Of a stretch of 64,000 nt of DNA, positions 1-8,667 are shown one piece after another. The position numbers and the translations under genes are program-made. The notes under the pieces were generated by a model, which was not told the origin of the DNA, did not search any database, and saw only the letters and a program-made list of their open reading frames with translations. This DNA comes from Runella rosea (lineage in GTDB: Bacteria > Bacteroidota > Bacteroidia > Cytophagales > Spirosomataceae). Each line of letters opens with the position of its first letter. Within the stretch, counting starts at the first letter, position 1. The stretch spans positions 6,399,001-6,463,000 of the forward strand of contig NZ_CP030850.1 in the NCBI RefSeq assembly GCF_003325355.1, given 5' to 3'.

Positions 1-1101
1 CAAATTACGAAGCAGGGCTACATTTTTGTCTTTGACCGCGTGACGGGAAAACCGCTGTTTCCCATCGAAGATAGAAAATATTCCTATGATGCTGTACCTG
101 GGGAATTTCCCGCTGCGTCGCAGCCGATACCAGTCAAGCCTACGTATTTTGCAAGGCAGCGATTTGTGGAACAAGACCTAAATTCATTCGTGGCCGACCG
201 CGATTCGATTCTGGGATTGATTCGCAAATCACGCACTGGCGGCCCGTACATTCCCATTGGAAAAGAAACGACGATTTTCTTTCCGGGCACCGATGGCGGC
301 GGGCAATGGGGTGGGGCGGCGGCCGATCCGCAGGGGATTTTATACATTCCTTCCAAAGAAATTCCGGTGTATACCTCGCTGGTAATCAAAAGTCAAGAAA
401 CAAACGGGGGATTTGTCACGGGAGCCCAATTGTATAAGCAAAATTGTGCGGCTTGTCACGGAACAGACCGACGTGGCAATCATGATGGTTCGTATCCATC
501 ATTGGTGAATATCAACAAGCGACTTACGGCCGATGCCCTCAACAAGCTGATTCCTAAAGGGCGCGGCATGATGCCACCCTTTGCGCACCTTTCGGTGGCT
601 GAGCGCCAAGCCATTGTTGATTTTGTTTTTCAGAAAGAGTCAGATAAACAGGTAGTTAGTTCAAAAAGTGGCGCATTGCCGTATCAGCATACTGGCTATA
701 ATCGTTGGTACGACCGCAATGGTTATCCCATCAATCAGCCGCCGTGGGGAACCTTGACCGCCACCGATTTAAACACGGGCGAGCGATTGTGGCAAGTTCC
801 TTTGGGCGAATATCCTGAATTGACAGCCAAAGGAATCCCCATTACGGGCACCGACAACTACGGCGGGCCCCTAGTAACAGCCAGCGACTTGCTCTTCATT
901 GCGGCTACCCGTGATGAGCGATTACGGGTATTTGACAAAAAGACGGGAAAACAACTCTGGCAAACCCAACTTCCTGCGGCGGGTTATGCGTCGCCAAGTA
1001 CCTATTCGATTGCGGGCAAGCAGTACGTAGTCATTGCGTGCGGTGGTGGAAAACTAAAAACCAAATCAGGCGATAAATACGTAGCTTTTGCATTGCCATA
1101 A
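1..1101 (+). CDS. PQQ-dependent dehydrogenase with embedded cytochrome c domain (3' part only)
   Basis: The open frame runs off the left edge of the window, so the N-terminal part is missing; a GTG at 40 is internal, because the codons before it (QITKQGYIFVFDR) already belong to the family. Quinoproteins of this kind oxidise sugars or alcohols in the periplasm with pyrroloquinoline quinone bound to an eight-bladed propeller. The visible part shows late propeller blades, then a heme-c motif CAACH (445-459) in a cytochrome domain with an MMPPF-type Met ligand about 55 residues on, then closing blades (TATDLNTGERLW, VFDKKTGKQLW). The cytochrome lies between blades, as in the glucose-dehydrogenase-like group, so electrons probably pass from PQQ to heme and then to the respiratory chain. 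The substrate cannot be told. An aquaglyceroporin follows 92 bases downstream. Confidence 0.93.
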   Translation, partial: QITKQGYIFVFDRVTGKPLFPIEDRKYSYDAVPGEFPAASQPIPVKPTYFARQRFVEQDLNSFVADRDSILGLIRKSRTGGPYIPIGKETTIFFPGTDGGGQWGGAAADPQGILYIPSKEIPVYTSLVIKSQETNGGFVTGAQLYKQNCAACHGTDRRGNHDGSYPSLVNINKRLTADALNKLIPKGRGMMPPFAHLSVAERQAIVDFVFQKESDKQVVSSKSGALPYQHTGYNRWYDRNGYPINQPPWGTLTATDLNTGERLWQVPLGEYPELTAKGIPITGTDNYGGPLVTASDLLFIAATRDERLRVFDKKTGKQLWQTQLPAAGYASPSTYSIAGKQYVVIACGGGKLKTKSGDKYVAFALP

Positions 1102-1193
1102 GATGTTTTTGTATTTAATTGCGAACCTTTACTGTTTTGCATACTATTTAAACTCAAACCCTTTACACGCTAAACTTAACCCTCTACACTTAA

Positions 1194-1892
1194 ATGACAC
1201 CTTCTCCTTTTTTGGGCGAATTGCTCGGTACACTCGTTTTGATTTTATTAGGCAACGGTGTGGTTGCCAATGTCGTTTTGAAAAATACCAAAGGCCACAA
1301 CGGCGGTTGGATTGTCATTACTGCTGGTTGGGCGTTTGCGGTCACCATCGGTATTTTTGTGGCGAAAGCCTTTGGAGGTTATGATGCCCACCTCAACCCC
1401 GCCGTCACGATTGGTTTTGCTGTGGCGCAAAACGAATACGGAAAAGTAGTGGATTATGTGAGCGCTCAGATGATTGGGGCTTTTCTGGGGGGTACTTTAG
1501 TGTGGTTGTATCACTTGCCGCAATACGCCAAAACGGAAGATAAAGGAGCTAAGTTGGCCACTTTTGCCACCGACCCCGCCATTCGTGCTTCAGGTTCCAA
1601 TTTTTTTAGTGAAGTGATCGGCACCATCGTTTTATTGATGGGAATCAAAGGAATTGGTGCCGTTACGACGGGTTTGGGGCCATTTGCCGTTGGCATTTTG
1701 GTGTGGGCCATTGGGCTTTCTTTGGGCGGAACCACGGGGTATGCCATCAACCCTGCCCGCGATTTAGGGCCGCGCATTGCGCACGCTATTCTGCCCATCG
1801 TCGGCAAAGGTGATTCAGATTGGAAATACGCATGGGTGCCTGTGGCTGGGCCAGTTACGGGCGCTATTATCGCTGGACTTTTATTTTTGTAA
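1194..1892 (+). CDS. MIP-family channel, glycerol facilitator type
   Basis: A 232-residue major intrinsic protein with six predicted membrane helices and both half-helix signatures: NPA at residues 68-70 and NPARD at 186-190. The Asp directly after the second NPAR is typical of GlpF-like aquaglyceroporins rather than strict water channels, so passive uptake of glycerol or other small polyols is likely. It is shorter than E. coli GlpF (281 residues). No glycerol kinase or glycerol-3-phosphate dehydrogenase lies nearby. The close upstream neighbour is a periplasmic PQQ dehydrogenase, which may act on related polyols; that link is inference. An overlapping frame at 1088-1384 is a shadow. Confidence 0.92.
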   Translation: MTPSPFLGELLGTLVLILLGNGVVANVVLKNTKGHNGGWIVITAGWAFAVTIGIFVAKAFGGYDAHLNPAVTIGFAVAQNEYGKVVDYVSAQMIGAFLGGTLVWLYHLPQYAKTEDKGAKLATFATDPAIRASGSNFFSEVIGTIVLLMGIKGIGAVTTGLGPFAVGILVWAIGLSLGGTTGYAINPARDLGPRIAHAILPIVGKGDSDWKYAWVPVAGPVTGAIIAGLLFL

Positions 1893-1907
1893 AGCTATTT
1901 TTTCATA

Positions 1908-1953
1908 CAAAGGCGCTAAGAAGCAAAGAAATCACTGCGTCTTAGCGTCTTTG
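1908..1953. terminator. Inverted repeat between convergent genes
   Basis: Two 13-base arms, 1908-1920 (CAAAGGCGCTAAG) and 1941-1953 (CTTAGCGTCTTTG), pair with a single G-T wobble around a 20-base loop. It lies between the convergent ends of the aquaporin gene and the secreted-protein gene and probably serves as a bidirectional terminator. The CGCAAAGACGCTAAG wording resembles short dispersed repeats seen in many Bacteroidota genomes. Confidence 0.6.
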
Positions 1954-1965
1954 CGTGAATCTAAG

Positions 1966-2628
1966 TTACTTCTCAAATTTGAGCTTAAAAACGCCGCTCG
2001 ATAAGACAATTTCGTCTTTTGTATCCTGTTTCTTATAACCTCGTCCTTCGGGGTCGATGTCAGAGTCGTAACCTGTGGCGCTCGTAAATACTTTATCTTC
2101 GAGTTTACCTTTCAGGCGACCTAACCCACCCAAGGCGGTTGCCGACGTTTTTTCTTTGAAATGGGTGCCATCTAGCGTACCCGAAAATTTTCCTTCCAAA
2201 AATCCGTCGGCCGCTTTGGTTACTTCAATTTCACCGCCGTTTTCCCGGCGCGATTTCCCTACGTGGTATTCCATGCGCGGCGATTTGGTTTCTTCCACGT
2301 ACTTAACATAGGCTACCCCTTTGTATTTACCCTCGGCCATAATCGGCTGAACTGTATTTTTTCCGTTGAAATCTTCATCAACAATTTTGTAAAGTCCCAC
2401 TTCTGGCAAGTCGCTGTTGGACCAAGTGACAAACCAAAAACGCAGTGATTTGTCGGGGCTGGTGGCATTGGCCGTAATGTACCATACGTTACCCATTCGT
2501 ATCCGTCGCGGGGCGGTTTTGTATTCTTTGCCATCAACCTGAACGGAGAGACTGTTGTCGTTTGAGATTTGCGCCATGGCCACCTGACTCATGAGACCGA
2601 TAATAAGCGCCGCTAGCTTCTTATTCAT
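1966..2628 (-). CDS. Secreted protein of unknown function
   Basis: A 220-residue protein starting at the ATG at 2628, chosen because it gives a clean signal peptide (MNKKLAALIIGLMSQVAMAQ); the frame extends upstream but that part does not look coding. No known domain was recognised. The mature part is polar, Gly/Lys rich and probably all-beta, with short alternating strands (RIRMGNVWYITANA, LRFWFVTWSNSD) such as found in small periplasmic beta-sandwich proteins. It ends against the aquaporin gene on the other strand and is divergent from a TPR lipoprotein gene at 2815. Function not assigned. Confidence 0.75.
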   Translation of the reverse strand: MNKKLAALIIGLMSQVAMAQISNDNSLSVQVDGKEYKTAPRRIRMGNVWYITANATSPDKSLRFWFVTWSNSDLPEVGLYKIVDEDFNGKNTVQPIMAEGKYKGVAYVKYVEETKSPRMEYHVGKSRRENGGEIEVTKAADGFLEGKFSGTLDGTHFKEKTSATALGGLGRLKGKLEDKVFTSATGYDSDIDPEGRGYKKQDTKDEIVLSSGVFKLKFEK

Positions 2629-2759
2629 TTCATTTGTGCTGTTTGATGTGATGATTTTTGAAAGTCGAAATGTACAGGTTTTCCACTCGTTCTGGGTTAG
2701 GCATTGGGTTGAAATGTCATAAAAACTTACTGAACGGTTACTTATGACAAATTGATTTA

Positions 2760-2790
2760 TTGGCATCGCTATCTTTCGCTTGTATCTTTG
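2760..2790 (+). promoter_or_regulatory. Bacteroidota-type promoter for the TPR lipoprotein gene
   Basis: TATCTTTG at 2783-2790 fits the -7 consensus TAnnTTTG, and a TTG at 2760-2762 lies 20 bases before it, close to the usual -33/-7 spacing. The gene starts 25 bases downstream. Confidence 0.6.
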
Positions 2791-2814
2791 GGCGTTCAAT
2801 TCAACCACTAATCA

Positions 2815-3525
2815 ATGAAACACCTACTTCTAATTCTTTTAAGCAGCTTGATTTTCGGTCTTCAATCGTGCAGTTTTTCGTCAGAAGATAAATTTGAAAA
2901 AGGAAAAACCCTGATGAAAGAGGGGAAATTTCGCGAAGCGCTGACGTTTCTAAACGGAGCCATTGAAAGCGATAACGGTAACTATGAAGCCCTCAACGCC
3001 CGTGGCGTGGTGTATTATGAGTTAAAAGAATACCAAAATGCCTTGCTTGATTATGACCAAGCCCTCAAATTAAAACCCGATTATTACCGGCCGTATTACA
3101 ACAGGGCATTGTTGAAAGTAGCCCAAAATGACGGCGACGGTGCCTTGAAGGATTACGCCGAAGCAGTTCGGCTCGACCCAAAAAATGCCGAGATATTTGT
3201 AAACAGAGGCCAATTGTTAGCTGCTTTAGCGCAGCCAGACGCCGCGCTTCGGGACTTTGAGCAGGCCACCGTTCTTGATTCAACCAATGCTTTGGCGTGG
3301 TACAATCGTGGCAACGTTTTATTCCAACGGGAAGAGTTTAAGGGTGCTATTGAAAACTTTGAAAAAGCGGTCAGATCCGATGCCAAGTTCGGCAAAGCGT
3401 TTCACGCGTTGGGAGTTGCGCAAATTTTAGAGAATCAAAAAGAAGTTGGATGCCTCAATCTCAAGCAGGCCGAGCGGTTAAAATATCCAGCGGCGAAAGC
3501 CTCCATCGAACAATATTGCAAATAA
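2815..3525 (+). CDS. Tetratricopeptide repeat lipoprotein
   Basis: A 236-residue protein with a lipoprotein signal peptide; the lipobox LQSC puts the lipidated Cys at residue 19. The rest is a run of about five TPR units of 34 residues, with the usual pattern of small and aromatic positions (ALNARGVVYYELKEYQNAL, AWYNRGNVLFQREEFKGAI). TPR lipoproteins act as scaffolds at the periplasmic face of the membranes; the partner cannot be read from the sequence. It stands alone, with its own promoter just upstream, and is followed at once by the GC-rich repeat block beginning at 3528. Confidence 0.88.
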   Translation: MKHLLLILLSSLIFGLQSCSFSSEDKFEKGKTLMKEGKFREALTFLNGAIESDNGNYEALNARGVVYYELKEYQNALLDYDQALKLKPDYYRPYYNRALLKVAQNDGDGALKDYAEAVRLDPKNAEIFVNRGQLLAALAQPDAALRDFEQATVLDSTNALAWYNRGNVLFQREEFKGAIENFEKAVRSDAKFGKAFHALGVAQILENQKEVGCLNLKQAERLKYPAAKASIEQYCK

Positions 3526-3527
3526 CC

Positions 3528-3840
3528 GTAGGGGCAGGCCTCGCGTCTGCCCGAAAACGGCAATAACGGCAAAACGTGGGCAAGGCCCGCCCCTACAACA
3601 ATAAACCCCGTCAAGTAGGGGCAGGCCTCGCGTCTGCCCGAAAACGGCAATAACGGCAAAACGTGGGCAAGGCCCGCCCCTACAACAATAAACCCCGTCA
3701 AGTAGGGGCAGGCCTCGCGTCTGCCCGAAAACGGCAATAACGGCAATAACGTGGGCAAGGCCTGCCCAATAACGGCGAAAACGGCAAAAATGGCAAAACG
3801 TGGGCGTAGGGGCAGACGCAAGGCCTGCCCCTACAGCAAA
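3528..3840. repeat. GC-rich tandem and inverted repeat block (87-bp period)
   Basis: Units starting GTAGGGGCAGGCC begin at 3528, 3615 and 3702, an exact 87-base period. The first two are essentially identical; the third is rearranged, with extra AACGGC(A) runs, and ends near 3840. Each unit is itself a loose palindrome: it opens with GTAGGGGCAGGCC and closes with GGCCCGCCCCTAC. The same core appears again as an expanded minisatellite at 35744-35955. Open frames on the minus strand across this block are repeat artefacts, not genes. Confidence 0.9.
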
Positions 3841-3872
3841 ACACCCCGCCAAATAACTTGGCGGGGTGTTTT
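3838..3872. terminator. Strong bidirectional terminator hairpin
   Basis: A perfect 15-bp stem, AAAACACCCCGCCAA (3838-3852) against TTGGCGGGGTGTTTT (3858-3872), closes a 5-base loop. The A-run on one side and T-run on the other let it act in both directions, for the TPR gene and for the convergent MFS gene. Confidence 0.88.
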
Positions 3873-3894
3873 GTTTATAAAATGTTTGCTCGTA

Positions 3895-5121
3895 TTAGTG
3901 CGCGGCAGCGGTAGCAGATGTTTCTGCTTTGTAGTTGCGCGTCCAGAAATACAAAATGGCAAATGCAACAATCAAAACCGCTGGGAAAATAGCCATGGTG
4001 CTGAGCGTAGCCTGACCCGCGGCTAACTCCATTTCATCTCCAGTTAAGCCAAGCGCCGTTTTTTCGGCACGGGCGTCATCAATCCATTGTCCGATAATAG
4101 GCTGGAAGATAGAAGTTGAAAACATACCTACGCCACCAAGAATGGACATTCCAAGGGCACCACTTAGAGGTACTTTTTCGGCAATAAAACCAATCATGTT
4201 AGGCCAAAATAATGCCACACCCATGGCAAAAAACACGGCAGATACATAAGCCATTGTCCCTGTTTGAGTACTGAATAAATATACACCAATGGTTGCCAAA
4301 ACTGCTGAACCCAACAGTACACCTTGTTGGCCAAACTTGGCAACAATCGGCCCTGCAAAATACCTGATTACGGCCATGAGTCCTGTTACCAAAGCCAAGA
4401 TCAACATTGGGCTTGCCCCTGATTTACTCATAATTAAGCCAGTCCATTGTTGAGGTCCAAATTCTGAGATTGCGGTTAAGGCCATGCAGCAGAACATGAA
4501 GATATACAACGGAGTAGCCATTGCTTTTAGGTTTTCACCCAACGACGTAACACCTTCGGTTTTGGGTTTTGGAAACGCCTGACCCCAAAACAAATAAGCA
4601 TAAATCAAGGTTGGAACCATGATCAACCAAATTTGTGCCTGCCAGCCAGTGTTGGCATCGGTCATGAATTTTGATATTAAACTACCAACCACAATTCCAC
4701 CAGGGAACCACATGTGGAAACGGTTTAACATTTTACTCATTTCGGCACCAGAATAAGTGTCGGCAATCATTGGGTTACAAGCTGCTTCTGTACAGCCATT
4801 ACCTAATCCGATTAAGAATGTAGAAATCAAAAGGCCCGTGTAGCCTCCCGAATAAATGGTCAAAATGATGCCTAAAGCGTGAGAAACAAACGCAATCATC
4901 ATGATTTTCTTGGGACCCACGGTGTGATACACAAGTCCACCGATAATCATGGCCAAGGGAAAGCCCAAAAACCACATAGAGTTGATGAAACCGAGTTGCT
5001 CAGCAGTTAAATTAAACTCTGTTCCTAATTGTGCCAGAATTCCAGCCCGGATACTGAATGAAAAAGCTGTTGTTATTAGCGCAAAACAGCTTCCGTTAAA
5101 AAGTCTTGCTTTGTTGATCAT
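3895..5121 (-). CDS. Major facilitator superfamily transporter (probable sugar or polyol permease)
   Basis: A 408-residue inner-membrane protein with about twelve hydrophobic helices in two halves and a central cytoplasmic loop, as in MFS symporters. The inter-helix segment GGLVYHTVGPKKIMMI matches the conserved MFS loop between helices 2 and 3. It is divergent from the Gfo/Idh/MocA dehydrogenase gene at 5348 and shares its promoter region, which suggests uptake of the sugar or polyol that the dehydrogenase oxidises. The relationship to FucP-like transporters is a guess; the substrate is not visible. It ends against the terminator at 3838-3872. Confidence 0.88.
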   Translation of the reverse strand: MINKARLFNGSCFALITTAFSFSIRAGILAQLGTEFNLTAEQLGFINSMWFLGFPLAMIIGGLVYHTVGPKKIMMIAFVSHALGIILTIYSGGYTGLLISTFLIGLGNGCTEAACNPMIADTYSGAEMSKMLNRFHMWFPGGIVVGSLISKFMTDANTGWQAQIWLIMVPTLIYAYLFWGQAFPKPKTEGVTSLGENLKAMATPLYIFMFCCMALTAISEFGPQQWTGLIMSKSGASPMLILALVTGLMAVIRYFAGPIVAKFGQQGVLLGSAVLATIGVYLFSTQTGTMAYVSAVFFAMGVALFWPNMIGFIAEKVPLSGALGMSILGGVGMFSTSIFQPIIGQWIDDARAEKTALGLTGDEMELAAGQATLSTMAIFPAVLIVAFAILYFWTRNYKAETSATAAAH

Positions 5122-5166
5122 TTTTGGAAAGTTGGTTAAAGGTTAGATAAGACATCTTACACAAGC

Positions 5167-5234
5167 AGGCAAAGTATTAATTTTGATTTTTTTACCCAAA
5201 CTTCGTGAGAAAAAGGTTTTTTTTTACTTTGCCT
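5167..5234. promoter_or_regulatory. Mirror-image divergent promoter pair
   Basis: AGGCAAAGTA (5167-5176) and TACTTTGCCT (5225-5234) are exact reverse complements 48 bases apart, so each strand carries TACTTTGCCT pointing outward. On the minus strand a TTTG (5200-5197) lies 20 bases before the element, a good -33 candidate. The elements face the MFS gene on one side and the dehydrogenase gene on the other. They may be -7 boxes, or half-sites for a shared regulator. Confidence 0.5.
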
Positions 5235-5347
5235 ACTAAAATGAGACGCCGCAAGTGTTGATTTACATTCAATTATAAAAGGCGAAACGCTCAACAAACT
5301 GAATATTTATTGAAATAAAATACCAAATCACAAAAATTCAAAAGTAT

Positions 5348-6496
5348 ATGGCTCGTAAAATCAGAATGGGGATGGTAGGTGGAGGCCGTGGGGCTTTTAT
5401 CGGTGGTGTTCACCGCATTGCTGCTGCTATCGACGGTGAGATTGACCTCGTATGCGGGGCTTTTAGCTCAACGCCCGAAAAATCGAAAGCGTCGGGCGAA
5501 GACCTCATGCTCGACCCATCGCGTTGCTATGGCGATTATAAAGAAATGATTCAGAAAGAAAAACGGCGCAAAGACCGCATCGACGCGGTGTCGATTGTTA
5601 CGCCCAACCACATGCATTTTGCCCCCGCCAAAATGGCATTGGAAAACGGCTTTCACGTGATTTGCGACAAACCAGTTACGTTTTCGTTGCCCGAAGCCAA
5701 AAAACTCAAAGATATCATTGCCAACACCGGTTTAACCTTTGCCCTTACGCATAATTATACAGGCTATGCCATGGTGAAAGAAGCCCGCCAGCTCATTAAA
5801 AATGGTTTGTTAGGTAAAATCCGCAAAGTGATTGTGGAATACCCGCAAGGTTGGTTGTCGTTTCCGATTGAAAAAGAAGGCGCAAAACAAGCCGAATGGC
5901 GTACCGACCCCAAACGGTCGGGTATTGCGGGTGCCGTGGGGGATATTGGTACGCACGCCGAAAACTTGGCCGAATACATTACAGGCCTGAAAATTACCGA
6001 ACTATGCGCCGATGTGAACCGAGTGGTAGAAGGACGCGTACTGGACGATGATGCCAACGTATTGCTTCATTTTGACAATGGTGCCAACGGGATTTTGCAT
6101 TGTAGCCAAATCTCAAACGGAGATTGGAATGGGTTGAATATCAGAGTTTATGGCGAATTGGGAACGCTACAATGGCACCAAGAACGGCCCCAGTATCTAC
6201 ACCATAAAACGACCGAAGGCTATCAAATCTATCAGCCGTCGGTCGGAAAGTTATCCGACTCGGCCAATGCTCATACGCGCATTCCGTTTGGGCATCCCGA
6301 AGGATATTTGGAGGCATTTGCCAACGTTTACCGCAATTTTGCGCGTACCGTTCGTAAGCGCATGAACGGCGAAGAGCCCAACGAATTTGACTTAGATTTC
6401 CCAACCATCGACGATGGAATTCGCGGAATGCAGTTTGTCGAAACGGTCATCGCTTCTGGCAAAAGCAATAGCAAATGGGTGAAGTTTAAAAGTTAA
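5348..6496 (+). CDS. Gfo/Idh/MocA family NAD(P)-dependent oxidoreductase
   Basis: A 382-residue cytoplasmic enzyme. The N-terminal Rossmann fold has the dinucleotide motif GMVGGGRG (residues 8-15), followed by VSIVTPNHMH (81-90) and CDKPVT (106-111), the variant of the family's EKP motif whose Lys lines the active site. The C-terminal alpha/beta domain has GDIGTHAENL with a likely catalytic His near 203. Members oxidise sugars, inositols or sugar derivatives, often to keto forms. The divergent MFS gene and the TIM-barrel isomerase at 14227 are typical partners of this subgroup, so all three may serve one sugar pathway; this is inference. No signal peptide is present. Confidence 0.92.
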   Translation: MARKIRMGMVGGGRGAFIGGVHRIAAAIDGEIDLVCGAFSSTPEKSKASGEDLMLDPSRCYGDYKEMIQKEKRRKDRIDAVSIVTPNHMHFAPAKMALENGFHVICDKPVTFSLPEAKKLKDIIANTGLTFALTHNYTGYAMVKEARQLIKNGLLGKIRKVIVEYPQGWLSFPIEKEGAKQAEWRTDPKRSGIAGAVGDIGTHAENLAEYITGLKITELCADVNRVVEGRVLDDDANVLLHFDNGANGILHCSQISNGDWNGLNIRVYGELGTLQWHQERPQYLHHKTTEGYQIYQPSVGKLSDSANAHTRIPFGHPEGYLEAFANVYRNFARTVRKRMNGEEPNEFDLDFPTIDDGIRGMQFVETVIASGKSNSKWVKFKS

Positions 6497-6504
6497 TCAA
6501 TAGG

Positions 6505-6534
6505 TTGAGGAGTGGAAATAAAACCACTCCTCAA
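6505..6534 (+). terminator. Rho-independent terminator after the dehydrogenase gene
   Basis: An 11-bp perfect stem, TTGAGGAGTGG (6505-6515) with CCACTCCTCAA (6524-6534), and an 8-base AT-rich loop begin 8 bases after the stop codon. It separates the dehydrogenase from the sigma-factor gene. Confidence 0.75.
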
Positions 6535-6597
6535 TTCTTGCCCGAAAATGATTCGATTAATGATAAACCTACTTTGAACTATGCTTTTTGAACGTCC

Positions 6598-7191
6598 ATG
6601 ATTGCCAGCCAAATTCAACAGGAAGAAGCCCTGTTATGGGAGCGAATGAAAGCTGGCGATACGGCGGCTTTTGGGGAGATTTCCTTGCGGTATTATCGGC
6701 TGTTGTTTGATTATGGACGAAAATTCACCAAAGACCGGGAGCTTATTAAGGATGTTATTCAGGATGTTTTGTTGTTGATTTGGCAAAAAAAGGGGCAAAT
6801 TGACTCCAACGAAAACGTAAAGCTATACCTCCTCAAGATTGTTCGAAATCGGCTGTACAAAGAACTTCAAAAACAGCAATTACGAGCATCCGAAGATTAT
6901 TTCGAACATTTGGAAGTGGCTGATTCGGAAGAAGCACTGATTATTTCAACCGAATCCACCCAAAGTATCATTGCTAAGTTAAACCTTCACCTTAAAGCGC
7001 TTCCCAAACGGCAGCAGGAAGTCCTCTTTCTTAAATTTTACCAAGACCTTACCAATGACGAGATTGCGGAGGTGATGCACATCAACCGTCAATCCGTTGC
7101 CAATTTACTGCACAATGGCCTGCGTGTGCTCAAAGCCCGTTTTTTTCTGACCACTCTTGGTTTTCTGCTGATCGCCTGGAGTGGACAATAA
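6598..7191 (+). CDS. ECF-type RNA polymerase sigma factor (SusC/SusD-associated)
   Basis: A 197-residue sigma factor. Region 2 spans about residues 25-95 (YYRLLFDYGRKFTKD, then VIQDVLLLIWQKK), and region 4 with its helix-turn-helix spans about 130-185 (LPKRQQEVLFLKFY, LTNDEIAEVMHINRQSV). Length and order are normal for ECF factors of Bacteroidota polysaccharide utilisation loci. The FecR-type anti-sigma gene follows at 7373 and the SusC gene at 8668, so it most likely activates the SusC/SusD operon once the outer-membrane signal releases it. A short hydrophobic tail (about residues 183-193) is unusual but seen in some relatives. Confidence 0.94.
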   Translation: MIASQIQQEEALLWERMKAGDTAAFGEISLRYYRLLFDYGRKFTKDRELIKDVIQDVLLLIWQKKGQIDSNENVKLYLLKIVRNRLYKELQKQQLRASEDYFEHLEVADSEEALIISTESTQSIIAKLNLHLKALPKRQQEVLFLKFYQDLTNDEIAEVMHINRQSVANLLHNGLRVLKARFFLTTLGFLLIAWSGQ

Positions 7192-7372
7192 CTCTGACTC
7201 TCAGGTAGATGCTCCAGCCTGCTCTGAGTCTTGACAATTTGATAATGATTCAAATTCTCCTCAACGGGAAATAATTTCTTCTTTTGCGCAAAAATTTTTG
7301 GCTTTCAATGAGTATCGGGAGGTATTCTTTGGATATACCTTACAAGATGCTCGGATAAGTACTATTTTTTCT

Positions 7373-8470
7373 ATGATAGATTATAGCAAATTTAAAGTTG
7401 AAGACTTCGTAACGGATGAATCTTTTTGCCTTTGGGTAAAGGGAACCTCGCCCGAGCATACTGCTTTTTGGGAATTTTGGACGGAGGCACATCCCGAAAA
7501 ATCGGAAACGATTAGGCAAGCCCGTCTCTTGCTGCTGGGCCTGAAAAATCAGCCCACCGCCATCAACGAAGATGAGATTTCGTTGGAAGTAGAGAAAATC
7601 GTGCGGTTGGTAGAAAAACCTTCACCTTTTAAAGCTCGTTTTGGGTTGCCTTTTTGGTCGCGTATAGCGGCGGTAGTGGTCTTGGCAGCGGGATTGGGCT
7701 GGTGGTTGTGGTCGCGAAACCCTATCTCAATTTCTAAACAGAAACGCCCAGAAATAGCCGCGCAAACCACTGAAAATACGCGGGTGGAGGTTTCAAATAA
7801 TACCCATTCCGACTATACCGCAACGTTGCCAGACGGGAGCACCGTTCAACTAAAAAAAGGTAGTAAAGTGAGTTTCTCGGAGAAATTTTCGGGTGATAAG
7901 CGAGAGGTTTTCTTGACGGGAGAAGGTTTTTTTCAGGTAGTTCGTAATCCAAATAAACCCTTTTTTGTGTATGCTAATGATTTGGTAACAAGGGTTTTAG
8001 GGACGAGCTTTACGGTAAAGACCTATTCTCAGGAACAAAAAGTAGTGGTGGCCGTGAAGACGGGAAAAGTAATGGTTTTCTCATTATCTGAACTAAAGAA
8101 ATCTGAAAAAATCGCCAATTATCACCTGCAAAGTTTATACCTCTTGCCCAATCAACAGGCTACATTTGAACGACAAAACGAGAAATTTAATAAGGCATTA
8201 GTGGAGCAGCCAGCCATTGTGACAATGCCCGTAGAGACACCGAATTTCACCTTTGAAAATACACCCATTGCAGAAGTATTTGCCAAATTGAAAAAAGCCT
8301 ACGGTGTAAATATCATGTATGACGCCGACCTGATGAAAAACTGTTCGGTTACGGCACCATTGGGCAATGAATCCCTTTTTGTGAAGCTTGATATTATCTG
8401 TAAAACGATTGGGGCGCGCTACGAGATTGTCGAAACTGAAATCGTGATTTCGAGCCGAGGGTGTCCTTAA
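7373..8470 (+). CDS. FecR-type anti-sigma factor
   Basis: A 365-residue membrane protein. The ATG at 7373 is preferred to an in-frame TTG 75 bases upstream because MIDYSKFKVEDFVTDE is the usual N-terminus of the family. The order is a cytoplasmic sigma-binding domain (about 1-90), one transmembrane helix (IAAVVVLAAGLGWWLW, about 105-122), the periplasmic FecR domain (ATLPDGSTVQLKKGSKVSF onward) and a C-terminal DUF4974-like domain (TFENTPIAEVFAKLKKAYG) that resembles the STN signalling domain. It sits between the sigma and SusC genes and should hold the sigma inactive until SusC, through its own STN domain, signals that substrate is bound. Confidence 0.94.
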   Translation: MIDYSKFKVEDFVTDESFCLWVKGTSPEHTAFWEFWTEAHPEKSETIRQARLLLLGLKNQPTAINEDEISLEVEKIVRLVEKPSPFKARFGLPFWSRIAAVVVLAAGLGWWLWSRNPISISKQKRPEIAAQTTENTRVEVSNNTHSDYTATLPDGSTVQLKKGSKVSFSEKFSGDKREVFLTGEGFFQVVRNPNKPFFVYANDLVTRVLGTSFTVKTYSQEQKVVVAVKTGKVMVFSLSELKKSEKIANYHLQSLYLLPNQQATFERQNEKFNKALVEQPAIVTMPVETPNFTFENTPIAEVFAKLKKAYGVNIMYDADLMKNCSVTAPLGNESLFVKLDIICKTIGARYEIVETEIVISSRGCP

Positions 8471-8599
8471 TTGCTTAACCTATAACCTTTTAACCATTTC
8501 TTTATGTCCCCATAGCTACCCAACTGCAAAAAAGAAGTCGGCAATGTTGCGACCATTACCGACCCTCTGATTTAGCCCCTTCATTTGTTAGCTGCAAAT

Positions 8600-8635
8600 A
8601 CCCGACGAATCGGGTGCTGAGGGGTGTTTTTATTC
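8600..8635 (+). promoter_or_regulatory. Hairpin and T-run in the SusC leader
   Basis: The 197 bases between FecR and SusC contain a 6-bp hairpin ACCCGA-CGAA-TCGGGT (8600-8615) with a stable tetraloop, followed by GGGG and a T-run (GAGGGGTGTTTTTATT). It could end the regulatory transcript or act as an attenuator in the susC 5' leader. No promoter could be placed with confidence. Confidence 0.4.
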
Positions 8636-8667
8636 AAAAAAAACTGAACTAAAACCAATTCAAATGT

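Noticed and set aside
3435-3852. Two long minus-strand open frames over the 87-bp repeats
   Set aside because: They translate the repeat units into periodic sequence and have no family similarity; the repeat composition explains them.
8600-8615. Strong terminator between FecR and SusC
   Set aside because: The stem is only 6 bp and the T-run is separated from it by about 10 bases, so it was kept only as a weak leader element.
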